A stretch of DNA of 64,000 nt, from the NCBI GenBank assembly GCA_965203865.1, contig OZ241916.1, positions 744,001 to 808,000 of the forward strand, written 5' to 3'. This document shows, piece after piece, positions 33,921 through 42,839 of this stretch. Source of the DNA: G965200765 sp965203865. Its GTDB lineage: Bacteria; Pseudomonadota; Gammaproteobacteria; Arenicellales; JAJDZL01. Position 1 is the first letter of the stretch. Each line of letters opens with the position of its first letter. Position numbers and translations under genes: made by a program. The notes under the pieces are model-generated. The model ran no database searches. It was not told the DNA's origin and saw only the letters and a program-made list of their open reading frames with translations.

Positions 33921-36900
33921 CTAGAACTGCAGCGTCAGCTTCATCCCGGCTCCATAGTCAGTGCCAGCGGTCGCATCGCTGTTCGGCTGGTAGCGAACAT
34001 AGCTGCCAACAGAAAGAGAAGCGTTCTTCGCGCCATTCGTTGCATAGGCAAGTTGAACATGTCTTTCCCGACCCGTCGGCACTACGGACACCTCGTGGTT
34101 TTCATAGGCGACGCGTCCATCCGATACTTCCCGGACCGGAACCCTGAGATTCACCAGGCCCTTGCTGACACGCAAAGGCGAAGCTAAAGTAACAGTCAGC
34201 GTATCAGCCGACCGCCAAACACTGGTGGTCTCAATGCCGAAAGAAAAAGCCTGCGAGCGAAAGCCTCTCCAGCTGTCGACCAGGGTATGCTCCAAGCCTT
34301 GTCCGGGACCGGTTTTGCCTTGGCTGAAGCTGCCGAACAATGCGGTTCGCTTGGAAATCTGCTTTTCCATGCTGATATCCAGGTAGTTTGTCGACGAGCC
34401 GGTCAGACCGTTGAAAGCCCCCGACCCTTGGATTCCCAGCAAAGCCGACTTTTCCCGCAGTGCGCCGTAGCGGACACCGATCTTTGCATCGGCTCCCACT
34501 TGGTGCGTGATGCCCAAGGAAGCTGCCCATGCGCGTCCATGCCCGAAGTAGTCCCTGCCGTATTTGCCGGCAAAGTCGATCCGGGTCTTTTTGCTAGCTC
34601 GCCAGTTCAGCCCCAGTCCGGTGTCGCTGCCGGCAAACGATGAATACGGTCCCACCGACCGGCTGTCCCACAGCGGTCCGCTGGATACTTTGCGGGCGAC
34701 AAACTCGTTCGAGAAGCCCGATTCTGCGTATCCGCCCTTGATTGTCAGCGTCAAATTCGGCAAGGCGTGGTAGGCCAGGCGATAGTTCTTCACTTCGCTG
34801 TCGTCCTGATTCCGGCGCGTCGCATTGAGCCGTAGCGGTTCTTCCGGATTATGGGAAAAATCAAACATTAGCCGATTACCCAGCGGCAGGGAAGACGATC
34901 TTTGCCCCAGCGATGAAAGGAAATTGCGCATGGCATTCTGAGACGAAGGAGACGAGCTAACGCGAAACGCATCGTTAAGGTCGTGCAGAAAAGGAAACAT
35001 TTGCTCGTCGTAAACAATCGCATCCGCCAGAACGCGGCTTTGCGGTGCACCGAATCCGGGCGGCAGGTCGAAATAGCTTGACGATACCGGCACCGGGGAC
35101 GATCCGACCAGCAAGGAAGTCCAGCCAACGGGGTTCATGGCGGCTCCCAGATCAAGGATTCCATGCCCGAAGGTAGTTGAAAGACCGTTACTGTCATGGT
35201 TCCAGGCTGGGATTCCGCCCTCATCTGACGGCGGCTGCACGACTTCTCGGGCCGTGCTCAGTATTCGATTTACGATCTGGGAAGCAGACTTGTTTGGAAA
35301 GGCTGCCCAGAGCGTCGCGGCGGCTCCTGCCACCATGGGAGTTGCAAACGATGTTCCATACGATACAGCGTAGGCACCGTCCCTGCTGGTTGTCAGTATA
35401 TTCGAACCGGGAGCAAACAGGCAGTAGGCTTTCACATTGCCGCAAAAACTGGTGTAGCTAGCCGGGTTGTCATCGACTCCAGTCGCCCCGACAGCAATGG
35501 CAAACCCTGCAATCCCTTCTTCTGCCACCAGGTTCGCCGGGGTTCCTGCGGGCCCAGAGAGGTAGATTGACCCGGGCAGTCCGGCAAATGAGCTAAAGCC
35601 GTTTCCCAAGGCTGCTACCATGATTCGACCTTGGCGTGCAGCATCCTTCATCGCACTTTTCAAAATGTTCAAATCTTGCGTATTCGTACTTGTATTTATG
35701 AAGCTCATGTTCATGATGTGGGCGCTGTACTGCGGGTCGGATGTGTAGGTTGAACCATTGGAATGGGTGTAGGTTCGCTTCAGGCCTGCGGCCGATGCGA
35801 TGTCCGCTGCAACAGTGGCCAGATTGCCTATTGCCCTTGGAAGATCGATAAGATTGGCATTGTACGCGATGCCATGCATGTTGTCGCCGTCGCCTGCTGT
35901 GTTGTCGCCGTCGCGCCTTGCTGCAATCACCCCTGCAACTTTGGTACCGTGGTCGCCGTAGCTAAGGTTGGCCACGCCTACTTCTGTTCGGGTTTTCGCT
36001 ACATCCAGGTCGGGATGCGTACCTTGAATCCCGTCGTCAAGCACTGCAACGCTGATTCCGCCGCCACCGGCGTTACCGGTAGTGCGGCTTGCATATCCTG
36101 CCGCCGCATTCACAAGATCCAACCTGCTTCTGTACTGTTCTGATAGATGAGCAAAATCTTTGAATATCTCTGCGCATACAGCTCTATCTGCAGCCGGGTA
36201 TCCGCTGCAAAAATTAAGTTCTGTTATTCGTTTTCTGTATTCTTCAATGTCCCAGGACGCCTCTGTTCGAGGATTTATCGCCGGCTCCAGCTCCTCGCCG
36301 CTTTTCACTGCCCGAACTGTACTCAGCGGCGGATACACAGTTGTGCCCCGAACGACTTCTGACTCTGGACCGTTGTTCCCGCTACTGACCGGGATCACTC
36401 GTACATCGTAGACTGTACTGTGCGATAGTCCTGTAATCTTGTAGCTGCTTGCACTGCTGCCTAAAGTCGCTTGCCTGGTGGTGGGACTCCAGTTCTGGTC
36501 AGTCTTTTTCCACTGCACCTTGTAGCCGGTAGCGCCGCTCACTGCATCCCACGACACTTTCAGGCTTGTCTGCAGGTCATCCGACAGCAGCAGATTCTCA
36601 GGCGCAGTGACTGGCTGCGGCGGTGCAGTCGGGGTCGCCGTTCGTTGCACGGAAGAGGTGCCGTCGCCGTACGTGCCAATCGGAACAATCCGCACTGTGT
36701 ACTGCGTGCCTGCAGTCAGGCCGGTGATTTTGTGACTGGTTATGCTAGGGTCGTTTACAGTATGTTGCCGCGTTGAACTCCATGCCTCGGTGCCCGACTT
36801 CCATTGGATCTTGTAGCCGAGGGCACCGCTTACTGTTGCCCAGCTTACACTCAAGGCGTTGCTGGACGCGGTCGCCGTCACAGAGGACGGGGCCGCAACC

Positions 36901-37631
36901 ACTGGCGGTGTGGTCGGCGTCGCGGTGCCTGTGGCAGACGACACGGTTCCATCGGTGCCATCCCTTCCCACAGGAATCACCCGAACCGAGTACTGTGTGC
37001 CCGGGGTCAGCCCGCCAATCGAATACTCTTGCGTCTGCACAATCTGCTCTCTGCTGGAATCCCACGACTGCGAGCCGCTTTTCCATTGAACCTTGTAGCG
37101 AGCAGCATGCTCAACTTCGCTCCATCGAACAGCCAAGGCATTCACGGTAGCAACGACATTTACCGTAGTGGTTCCAACTGGTACTGGCACCCTCGGTCTC
37201 ACTATACTTGGGCGCGAAGGGCCGCCATCGCCGTTTCGCCCTATCGGAATCACTCGAACACGGTACTGCTCAGTCGAATCCAGTCCGGTAATTTTATAGG
37301 AGGTGGTACCAGAACCGCTTAATTCCTTTTGTTGTACGGACTGTCGCCAGGATGTCGATGCTTCAGGTTGCCACTGCACCTTGTAGCCGGTAGCGCCGCT
37401 CACTGCCGTCCACGAAACTGTAATTGCATTTGCCTCGGGCGCTGTTTGCACTCCTGATCCGGAGAGAGAGGGAGTTGGGTAAGTAATAGGCGGCGCAGGT
37501 TGATTGCGGCGTGGAGGGGCTGGCTGAGGTCCACCGCCTGAGGATGCAACAGTCTCGCCGCCACCGCCGCATGAACTCAATGAAACAGCCAGGCAAATGG
37601 CCGCAGCGAATGAAATGAACTTGTTGCTCAT
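33921..37631 (-). CDS. lipoprotein subtilisin-like serine protease with four FN3 domains and C-terminal beta-barrel
   Basis: A 1236-residue exported protease. Order: lipoprotein signal with LSSC (Cys21) then a Gly/Pro-rich linker; four fibronectin-type-III repeats (about 55-435) with recurring WxxVxGAxGYKVQW and YxVRVIPIG; an S8 peptidase domain with Asp532 (VLDDG), His561 (GDHGTKVAG), oxyanion Asn677 and Ser761 (YGTSFATPM); and a C-terminal ~270-residue beta-rich region ending LTLQF, like an autotransporter translocator. Start ATG 37631 gives the lipobox near the N-terminus; the earlier TTG/ATG is less suitable. It is GC-richer than its neighbours. NalP and SphB1 are known lipoprotein-autotransporter subtilases; FN3 repeats are an added feature here. 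Role in surface proteolysis or adhesion is inferred. Confidence 0.85.
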   Translation of the reverse strand: MSNKFISFAAAICLAVSLSSCGGGGETVASSGGGPQPAPPRRNQPAPPITYPTPSLSGSGVQTAPEANAITVSWTAVSGATGYKVQWQPEASTSWRQSVQQKELSGSGTTSYKITGLDSTEQYRVRVIPIGRNGDGGPSRPSIVRPRVPVPVGTTTVNVVATVNALAVRWSEVEHAARYKVQWKSGSQSWDSSREQIVQTQEYSIGGLTPGTQYSVRVIPVGRDGTDGTVSSATGTATPTTPPVVAAPSSVTATASSNALSVSWATVSGALGYKIQWKSGTEAWSSTRQHTVNDPSITSHKITGLTAGTQYTVRIVPIGTYGDGTSSVQRTATPTAPPQPVTAPENLLLSDDLQTSLKVSWDAVSGATGYKVQWKKTDQNWSPTTRQATLGSSASSYKITGLSHSTVYDVRVIPVSSGNNGPESEVVRGTTVYPPLSTVRAVKSGEELEPAINPRTEASWDIEEYRKRITELNFCSGYPAADRAVCAEIFKDFAHLSEQYRSRLDLVNAAAGYASRTTGNAGGGGISVAVLDDGIQGTHPDLDVAKTRTEVGVANLSYGDHGTKVAGVIAARRDGDNTAGDGDNMHGIAYNANLIDLPRAIGNLATVAADIASAAGLKRTYTHSNGSTYTSDPQYSAHIMNMSFINTSTNTQDLNILKSAMKDAARQGRIMVAALGNGFSSFAGLPGSIYLSGPAGTPANLVAEEGIAGFAIAVGATGVDDNPASYTSFCGNVKAYCLFAPGSNILTTSRDGAYAVSYGTSFATPMVAGAAATLWAAFPNKSASQIVNRILSTAREVVQPPSDEGGIPAWNHDSNGLSTTFGHGILDLGAAMNPVGWTSLLVGSSPVPVSSSYFDLPPGFGAPQSRVLADAIVYDEQMFPFLHDLNDAFRVSSSPSSQNAMRNFLSSLGQRSSSLPLGNRLMFDFSHNPEEPLRLNATRRNQDDSEVKNYRLAYHALPNLTLTIKGGYAESGFSNEFVARKVSSGPLWDSRSVGPYSSFAGSDTGLGLNWRASKKTRIDFAGKYGRDYFGHGRAWAASLGITHQVGADAKIGVRYGALREKSALLGIQGSGAFNGLTGSSTNYLDISMEKQISKRTALFGSFSQGKTGPGQGLEHTLVDSWRGFRSQAFSFGIETTSVWRSADTLTVTLASPLRVSKGLVNLRVPVREVSDGRVAYENHEVSVVPTGRERHVQLAYATNGAKNASLSVGSYVRYQPNSDATAGTDYGAGMKLTLQF

Positions 37632-38394
37632 CGAAAAATTTGGCAGTTCCATGCTTCTACATCTACACGGCAAAAATGCACAGCAAAATTTTAGGAAATT
37701 ACGGTACGAAAATCAATTTTAAGTTGCAATTTCCGGAATCGATAAATCGGAGGATTGCGACTTGTAATTTTCACAGTATGTTCAAGCAGTTATGCGACGA
37801 TTGAACTATGAGCCTGGACCAAGTGCAGGCAAGAATTCGGCAGTGTGCGAGTTGTCGTCAGAGAGTGCCGACGGAGCGGGTCTTTCGGCCAACTCTGGCG
37901 GGAATTGAGATTCTGCATGCGATAAGGATATCGCACACGTATTCCAGCACTGGCATTCACCGTTCCGTAGGCTAACCCGGCTTCGCGTATGAATTTCCAA
38001 ACAGGTCTTGTCCGCATCGCTGACCAGCGCGGCATTTGCCCCTTGGAAAATCCTCGTCGTTGTGCCAAGCAATGAAAAATACGGGCAGAAAGCCTGCTCC
38101 CTGGGCGAACTTGTCCAGAGTGACCACATGTTGGTCAGCCTAGCCATAAAGCAGTACGAACACTTCCATCACCAGGTCAGGCAATATCAGTCGCTGGGCA
38201 ACATGACACCGAACGAATATCCTGGGCCATAAAAAATGGTTGCCTGAGCCTCATATGTAATAAAACAGTACACGGAGTTAAAATCCTGTACTATTTATAA
38301 ATGAGAAACGCTCTTGGGGCTTTCTTCAACAATATAATTATAAAAGAGCCAAGCAGAAACTTGCTATATGTTGACTTCGCACAAAAAGAGAATC
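37632..38394 (+). other. 763-base gap with gene debris between the subtilase and yhdP
   Basis: No intact gene is seen. A 55-codon frame at 37808-37975 with CASC (RIRQCASCRQR) weakly recalls the start of uracil-DNA-glycosylase-like proteins but stops early. Near 38146-38232 there is a tail resembling an IS3-type integrase (separate entry). The 3' part is AT-rich and likely holds the yhdP promoter. The longer minus-strand frames here look like shadows. Confidence 0.35.
38146..38232 (+). pseudogene. possible transposase (integrase C-terminus) remnant
   Basis: The + frame ends YQSLGNMTPNEYPGP, close to the 'HxSLGNMTPNEF/Y' end of IS3/IS481-type transposases. The rest of the integrase core is not detectable and no inverted terminal repeats are seen. 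Chance resemblance is possible. Confidence 0.35.
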
Positions 38395-41300
38395 ATGGAA
38401 AAAACTGCTGCTGTAGCGTTGAAAGTTACTGCAGTCATATCAAGTGTGATCGTTGCATTGACAATAATTTTTTTGATAGCCTTGATGAATATTGACTACT
38501 TTGCACCCGTAATGCTGCGGTCATTGAACAAGAATCCGGATCTGAATGTTGATTTTTCGCACATAGAAGTTGACTGGGAGGACTTGAAGCCCTTGGTAGA
38601 CATTAGCGACCTTGATGTTCAGTTAAACAAACCAGGTGCACAATTGCAAGTTGCAGTTGATTCTTTGAAGGTGAAACCTTCTTTTGGACTTTTGTATAAG
38701 GGAGTTGTAGGAGTTGAATACATTGTCATTTCAAAACCGCGAATCAGTGGAGAAGTTGACCTTGAGTATGAAAGCGAAATTTCCGATGAAAAATCAGGCA
38801 TTGACCAAAGTGAACTAACCCAGGACCTGCTTGACAACATTCAGCTGGTCAAGTACGTAGTGGTTGAAGACGGAGTGATTAATATCGTATGGAATTCAGC
38901 TTCCGCCACTTTGAATTCCGTTGCAACCGTAGATGTTGAAACTTGGCCAACTGAAAATGGTTACAGGATGCTGGGCAAGATCGAATCCTCCATGCACCAT
39001 GATTCGATTTTGCAAATTCACCTTGAACTGGACGAAGCAACGGAACTGAACAATGTACCCAGGCTGAATATGAATCTTGATGCAAAGTCGGTGGACTTGG
39101 CGTGGTTCGATATTGCGGGTTTGCCGCGCGTTCAGTTTAGCAATGCTTCAACAGTTTTTAACAGTAATATCAAAGCGCAGATATTGGCCAATGCTTTTGA
39201 ATTTGTTGAATGGGAGCTATCGGCTGTCGATACCAAGCTGAAAGGAAAAATAGCCAATGCCAACCACAGCTACCTGGCAAGCCAAGGCAAGTGGACTAAA
39301 GCGGAAGGTGCAGGTTTTTCCGGACAGCTGGAGGCGTCCATTGAGATTCAAGCTTTGGATGTTGTCGAATTGATGCGGACATTTCCAACTTCGTTTCCGC
39401 CTAAATTTCGAAAACACATGGAAACCCGGTTGTATTCGCTGGAGATTCCGAAAATCAAGGCGACTTACTTCGGCAACCCGACGGAGTATATGAAAAACCC
39501 TGATTCCAGCAAGGTTTCCGTAGATGGGGAATTTAAAAACATGAAATTTGTCTACGGAACCAATCTACCGCCAATTGAGGATGGCAATGGAACGTTTCGA
39601 CTGAGGGGTAAAAGATTTGAGGCAGAGAGCACAAGTGGAAACATTTATGGCGAGCCTGTCAGCTACACAACTTACATAGAAGATGTTACAGTGAAAAAAC
39701 CGGATATGTACGTGAGTGGAGAAATGAGCATCCCGTTGCCGAAGGTTTTCGAGCTGTTTGGTCCGAACGGAACGGCATTTCCTGGCAGATCGAAGTCCAT
39801 AATTAGCGGAAGCGGAATTGGCAATATAAAGATGTCGATCCATATTCCGGTTCGCGAAGGCAGGAATTTCAGTTTCGATGGAGAGGCAACACCAGTTGAT
39901 AGCGTTCAAATCACCACCAATGAAGGCGTTGAAATAACCAGCATTGATGGCCGTGTGGAGTTTGATCGTGTTGGCATCACAAGCGGCGAGGTAAGCGGCA
40001 ATGCTTTTGGCGGGGAACTTAGTGCCCAGTTTTCAGGACAGGGAGCCAAAGGAAGCAGGGAATATACAGGGCAGGCTAGTGGTGTAGCGGACATTGAGCA
40101 GTTAAATACCGTACTGGGCGGGCATTTTAGTGGTCAATTAAACGGGTCAACTGACTGGAAAGCCAGTTACAAAGTCAGCGGCGAAGGTACGGTCCTGCAG
40201 ATTTCTTCATCGCTTCAAGGTGTCGAAATTGACTTGCCAAAACCGTTCTTGAAACCGGCTTCCGAAGACTGGCCGCTAACTCTGGATGTTCACACCCGAA
40301 ATGGTACAGAACGCGAAACTGCAATAGACTTCGGCGAAAAGTTGAAGGGTTCAATCTTTGCTGAACTTGGCGATGGGAAGTGGGTAGTTATGAGTGGAGC
40401 GTTCGGATTGGGTGATGAGATGCCGGAATTTGACAAAAGCCGGAAAGGGCTGGCCGTAAATGCGAGCTTGGAGCAGTTTGAATATGATGCATGGAATCGG
40501 GCATTGGCTAGTACAAAAAACCGCCCGCAAGGCTTGTCGGTCGAAAACCTCTACCACCTCAACGTATCAGTTGGAAAACTGGTGCTCGCGAACAACAAGG
40601 AGTTTCTTGATACGACCATTAGCCTGCGTAAAACAGACAACCACATTGCAATCAATGTCGACAGCGACAAACTGAAAGGGGCTGCAAATTATCGAAGTGC
40701 AGAGTTCATTGGCGAGGGCGAAACTCCCAGGCTTCAGATGGTACTATCAAAATGTCATTGGCCAGTGGCGGATAATGGAGAAGCCGAATCTTCTACCGGA
40801 GAAGCTGTCAATCCTCGCAGTGTGCCTGAGTTGGATTTTTCATGCGAGGATACACAATATGGCGAATTACGTTTGGGCAAGGCAAGAGTTCTGGGCAAGC
40901 CGCACATAGATGGGTGGGAAATTGTTGAAGCAGATTTCACCTCCCCTGCAATGACAGTTGAGGCAAGCGGAAACTGGGTGGGGAATCCCCAATTCAGCCA
41001 GATTGATTTCGAAATCACATCAAGCAATTTTGAAGGTGCTATGGAAGCGGTTGGATATGAAGATATGATCGGTGGCGGAAGTATAAATATTTCCGGTGAA
41101 TTGTACTGGAATGATGCGCTCACGGAATGGAGCGGGGCAAAGTCTTCGGGAAATATTGCAGTGCATGCAGAGCAAGGAAGAATACTAAGCCTGCAAAATG
41201 CGGCGTTGGATTTGATTAGTTTTTTCAACTACGATACCTTTACCCGAGGCCTGGGTTCATCTGCCGGAAATGTGCTTGAGGCGGGCTATGAATTTTCCGC

Positions 41301-41616
41301 GATTGCAGGGTCGGGCACTTTGAAAAACGGAGAAATCAATATCGACCGTCTGACTATGAATGGACCGAGTGCTGAAATTTCCATAGGTGGAACTACAAGC
41401 TGGGCTACAAAGACACACAATTTGAAAGTCCGGGTGAAGCCGCAGCTTCGGAAAGCTCTAACTACGATTACAACGCTTGTAAATCCGACTACCGGGATAT
41501 TGACATATCTGGGGCAAAAAATTTTCGGACAACTGAATCCTGTTGAGGTGTCTATTCCCTACACAATAACAGGCAGTTGGAAAAAACCAATAGTTAAATC
41601 CGCAACTCAACAATGA
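38395..41616 (+). CDS. yhdP: YhdP/AsmA-like envelope protein
   Basis: A large inner-membrane-anchored, periplasm-spanning protein of the TamB/AsmA group implicated in phospholipid transport to the outer membrane. One N-terminal membrane helix (about residues 8-35) is followed by ~1000 residues of beta-rich sequence (repeating VDSLKVKPSFGLLYKGVVGVE-like patterns). The C-terminal DUF3971/AsmA2-type region includes LQNAALDLISFFNYDT and ends VSIPYTITGSWKKPIV. 1073 residues is shorter than E. coli YhdP (1266). ATG 38395 is chosen over an upstream ATG at 38368 because the membrane helix then starts near the N-terminus. It overlaps the following gene by four bases. Confidence 0.88.
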   Translation: MEKTAAVALKVTAVISSVIVALTIIFLIALMNIDYFAPVMLRSLNKNPDLNVDFSHIEVDWEDLKPLVDISDLDVQLNKPGAQLQVAVDSLKVKPSFGLLYKGVVGVEYIVISKPRISGEVDLEYESEISDEKSGIDQSELTQDLLDNIQLVKYVVVEDGVINIVWNSASATLNSVATVDVETWPTENGYRMLGKIESSMHHDSILQIHLELDEATELNNVPRLNMNLDAKSVDLAWFDIAGLPRVQFSNASTVFNSNIKAQILANAFEFVEWELSAVDTKLKGKIANANHSYLASQGKWTKAEGAGFSGQLEASIEIQALDVVELMRTFPTSFPPKFRKHMETRLYSLEIPKIKATYFGNPTEYMKNPDSSKVSVDGEFKNMKFVYGTNLPPIEDGNGTFRLRGKRFEAESTSGNIYGEPVSYTTYIEDVTVKKPDMYVSGEMSIPLPKVFELFGPNGTAFPGRSKSIISGSGIGNIKMSIHIPVREGRNFSFDGEATPVDSVQITTNEGVEITSIDGRVEFDRVGITSGEVSGNAFGGELSAQFSGQGAKGSREYTGQASGVADIEQLNTVLGGHFSGQLNGSTDWKASYKVSGEGTVLQISSSLQGVEIDLPKPFLKPASEDWPLTLDVHTRNGTERETAIDFGEKLKGSIFAELGDGKWVVMSGAFGLGDEMPEFDKSRKGLAVNASLEQFEYDAWNRALASTKNRPQGLSVENLYHLNVSVGKLVLANNKEFLDTTISLRKTDNHIAINVDSDKLKGAANYRSAEFIGEGETPRLQMVLSKCHWPVADNGEAESSTGEAVNPRSVPELDFSCEDTQYGELRLGKARVLGKPHIDGWEIVEADFTSPAMTVEASGNWVGNPQFSQIDFEITSSNFEGAMEAVGYEDMIGGGSINISGELYWNDALTEWSGAKSSGNIAVHAEQGRILSLQNAALDLISFFNYDTFTRGLGSSAGNVLEAGYEFSAIAGSGTLKNGEINIDRLTMNGPSAEISIGGTTSWATKTHNLKVRVKPQLRKALTTITTLVNPTTGILTYLGQKIFGQLNPVEVSIPYTITGSWKKPIVKSATQQ

Positions 41617-41981
41617 CTCGCTTTAAGCAAATTTCGGTATATTTGATGGTCGGACTTTCGGCTTTTTTCGGGAGCTTGGCATCTGGACAGTCATTGATTG
41701 ATTATGAAGCCAGAATTACTGCAGAAGAGTGGCCTGACCCGGCCATGTTCGAGCAAATTATTGCGCTTCCACAGCTTCGGGAGGCAGTCCGCGAATACGA
41801 TATGCTTAAAGCTCCTCTTTTTGTTATTCGTTATCCCGGCGGTGATGCCGGCAACTTCAAGGCGAACGAGTTGCTGGAAATCCTGGTGAGTCTTGGAATT
41901 GAGCTGGACAACATACTGTTGGAACCTGGTTCAGGAGAATTTGATTCGCTGCTGATCATTGTTTCCGAAAGAGAAGAGTAG
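41613..41981 (+). CDS. hypothetical exported protein
   Basis: 122 residues with a Sec-type signal (MTRFKQISVYLMVGLSAFFG ... SLASGQ). The mature part is acidic, with a PDPAMFEQIIALPQLREAV-like helix and RYPGGDAGNFKANELLE. It is wedged between yhdP (ATGA overlap) and the nitrilase gene (two-base gap), so it is co-transcribed with them. I do not recognise a family. A role in the envelope with YhdP is possible from context only. Confidence 0.7.
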   Translation: MTRFKQISVYLMVGLSAFFGSLASGQSLIDYEARITAEEWPDPAMFEQIIALPQLREAVREYDMLKAPLFVIRYPGGDAGNFKANELLEILVSLGIELDNILLEPGSGEFDSLLIIVSEREE

Positions 41982-41983
41982 AA

Positions 41984-42793
41984 ATGACAATTGTTGCCGC
42001 GATTCAAATGAACTCAAGCGACCAGGTAAGTTCAAACTTGGAGAAAACAGCAGAGCTGGTTATGGATGCCAAGAAGCAAAATGCCAGAATCGCAATCCTG
42101 CCGGAGTGTTTTGCAATGATGGCTCGGAATAGCGAGCAAAGGCAATCTGCCTGCGAATCATTTCAAGGTGAAGGGTCAATTGAAGAATTTCTGTCGAATC
42201 TTGCAAGAATCAATAAAATCTGGCTCATTTCTGCTGGCTTGTTTTCCGCGGCGAACCACCCCGGTAAAGTAAGGAATACTTGCCTGGTGCATGACGACAA
42301 GGGAAGGAGACTGGCACGCTATGACAAGATGCATTTGTTCAATGTGAATCTGAGTGATAAAGAACAGTATTCTGAATCCACATACACCGAGCCGGGCGAC
42401 GAATATGTTGTTCTGCCGACCCCGGCCGGAAATGTGGGACTGACAGTTTGCTATGACATGAGGTTTCCGGAGATGTACCAAAAACTTGCGTCCAAAGGTG
42501 CGCAATGGTTTATAGTTCCGTCGGCGTTTGCTGATACGACGGGCAAAGTTCATTGGGAAATTTTGCTCCGGGCTCGGGCAATTGAAAATTTGGCTTATGT
42601 AGTTGCGCCGGCTCAGTATGGACTGCACCCCGGGGGTAGAATGACCTATGGGCGTACCATGATTGTAGGACCTTGGGGAGAGATTATTGCCGAAAAAGAG
42701 CAAGGAGCAGGAGTTGTTCTAGGCGATATTGATTTAAACCGACTGGTTAAAATTCGGGAGTCGTTCCCGGCACTTAGGCCGTCCGCGGCTTGA
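41984..42793 (+). CDS. carbon-nitrogen hydrolase (Nit1/NitFhit-type amidase)
   Basis: Nitrilase-superfamily amidase with the Glu-Lys-Cys triad: ILPECFAMM (Glu), YDKMHLFNV (Lys) and GLTVCYDMRFPEMY (Cys). The KMHLFNV and CYDMRFPE forms are typical of the Nit1 branch, which removes the amide from deaminated glutathione. 269 residues, normal. The position between yhdP and tldD, with tight spacing, is common in proteobacteria. Confidence 0.9.
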   Translation: MTIVAAIQMNSSDQVSSNLEKTAELVMDAKKQNARIAILPECFAMMARNSEQRQSACESFQGEGSIEEFLSNLARINKIWLISAGLFSAANHPGKVRNTCLVHDDKGRRLARYDKMHLFNVNLSDKEQYSESTYTEPGDEYVVLPTPAGNVGLTVCYDMRFPEMYQKLASKGAQWFIVPSAFADTTGKVHWEILLRARAIENLAYVVAPAQYGLHPGGRMTYGRTMIVGPWGEIIAEKEQGAGVVLGDIDLNRLVKIRESFPALRPSAA

Positions 42794-42839
42794 ATTACGC
42801 TTGAAGAAAACATTTTCATACCCTATATATAATTTCAAT

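Noticed and set aside
34162..37322. Several long plus-strand frames opposite the subtilase gene
   Set aside because: GC-rich repeat coding DNA opens antisense frames; no homology or start signals.
37808..37975. 55-codon frame with CASC motif resembling the start of a uracil-DNA-glycosylase-like protein
   Set aside because: Too short, stops early, similarity weak; kept only as debris in the intergenic entry.
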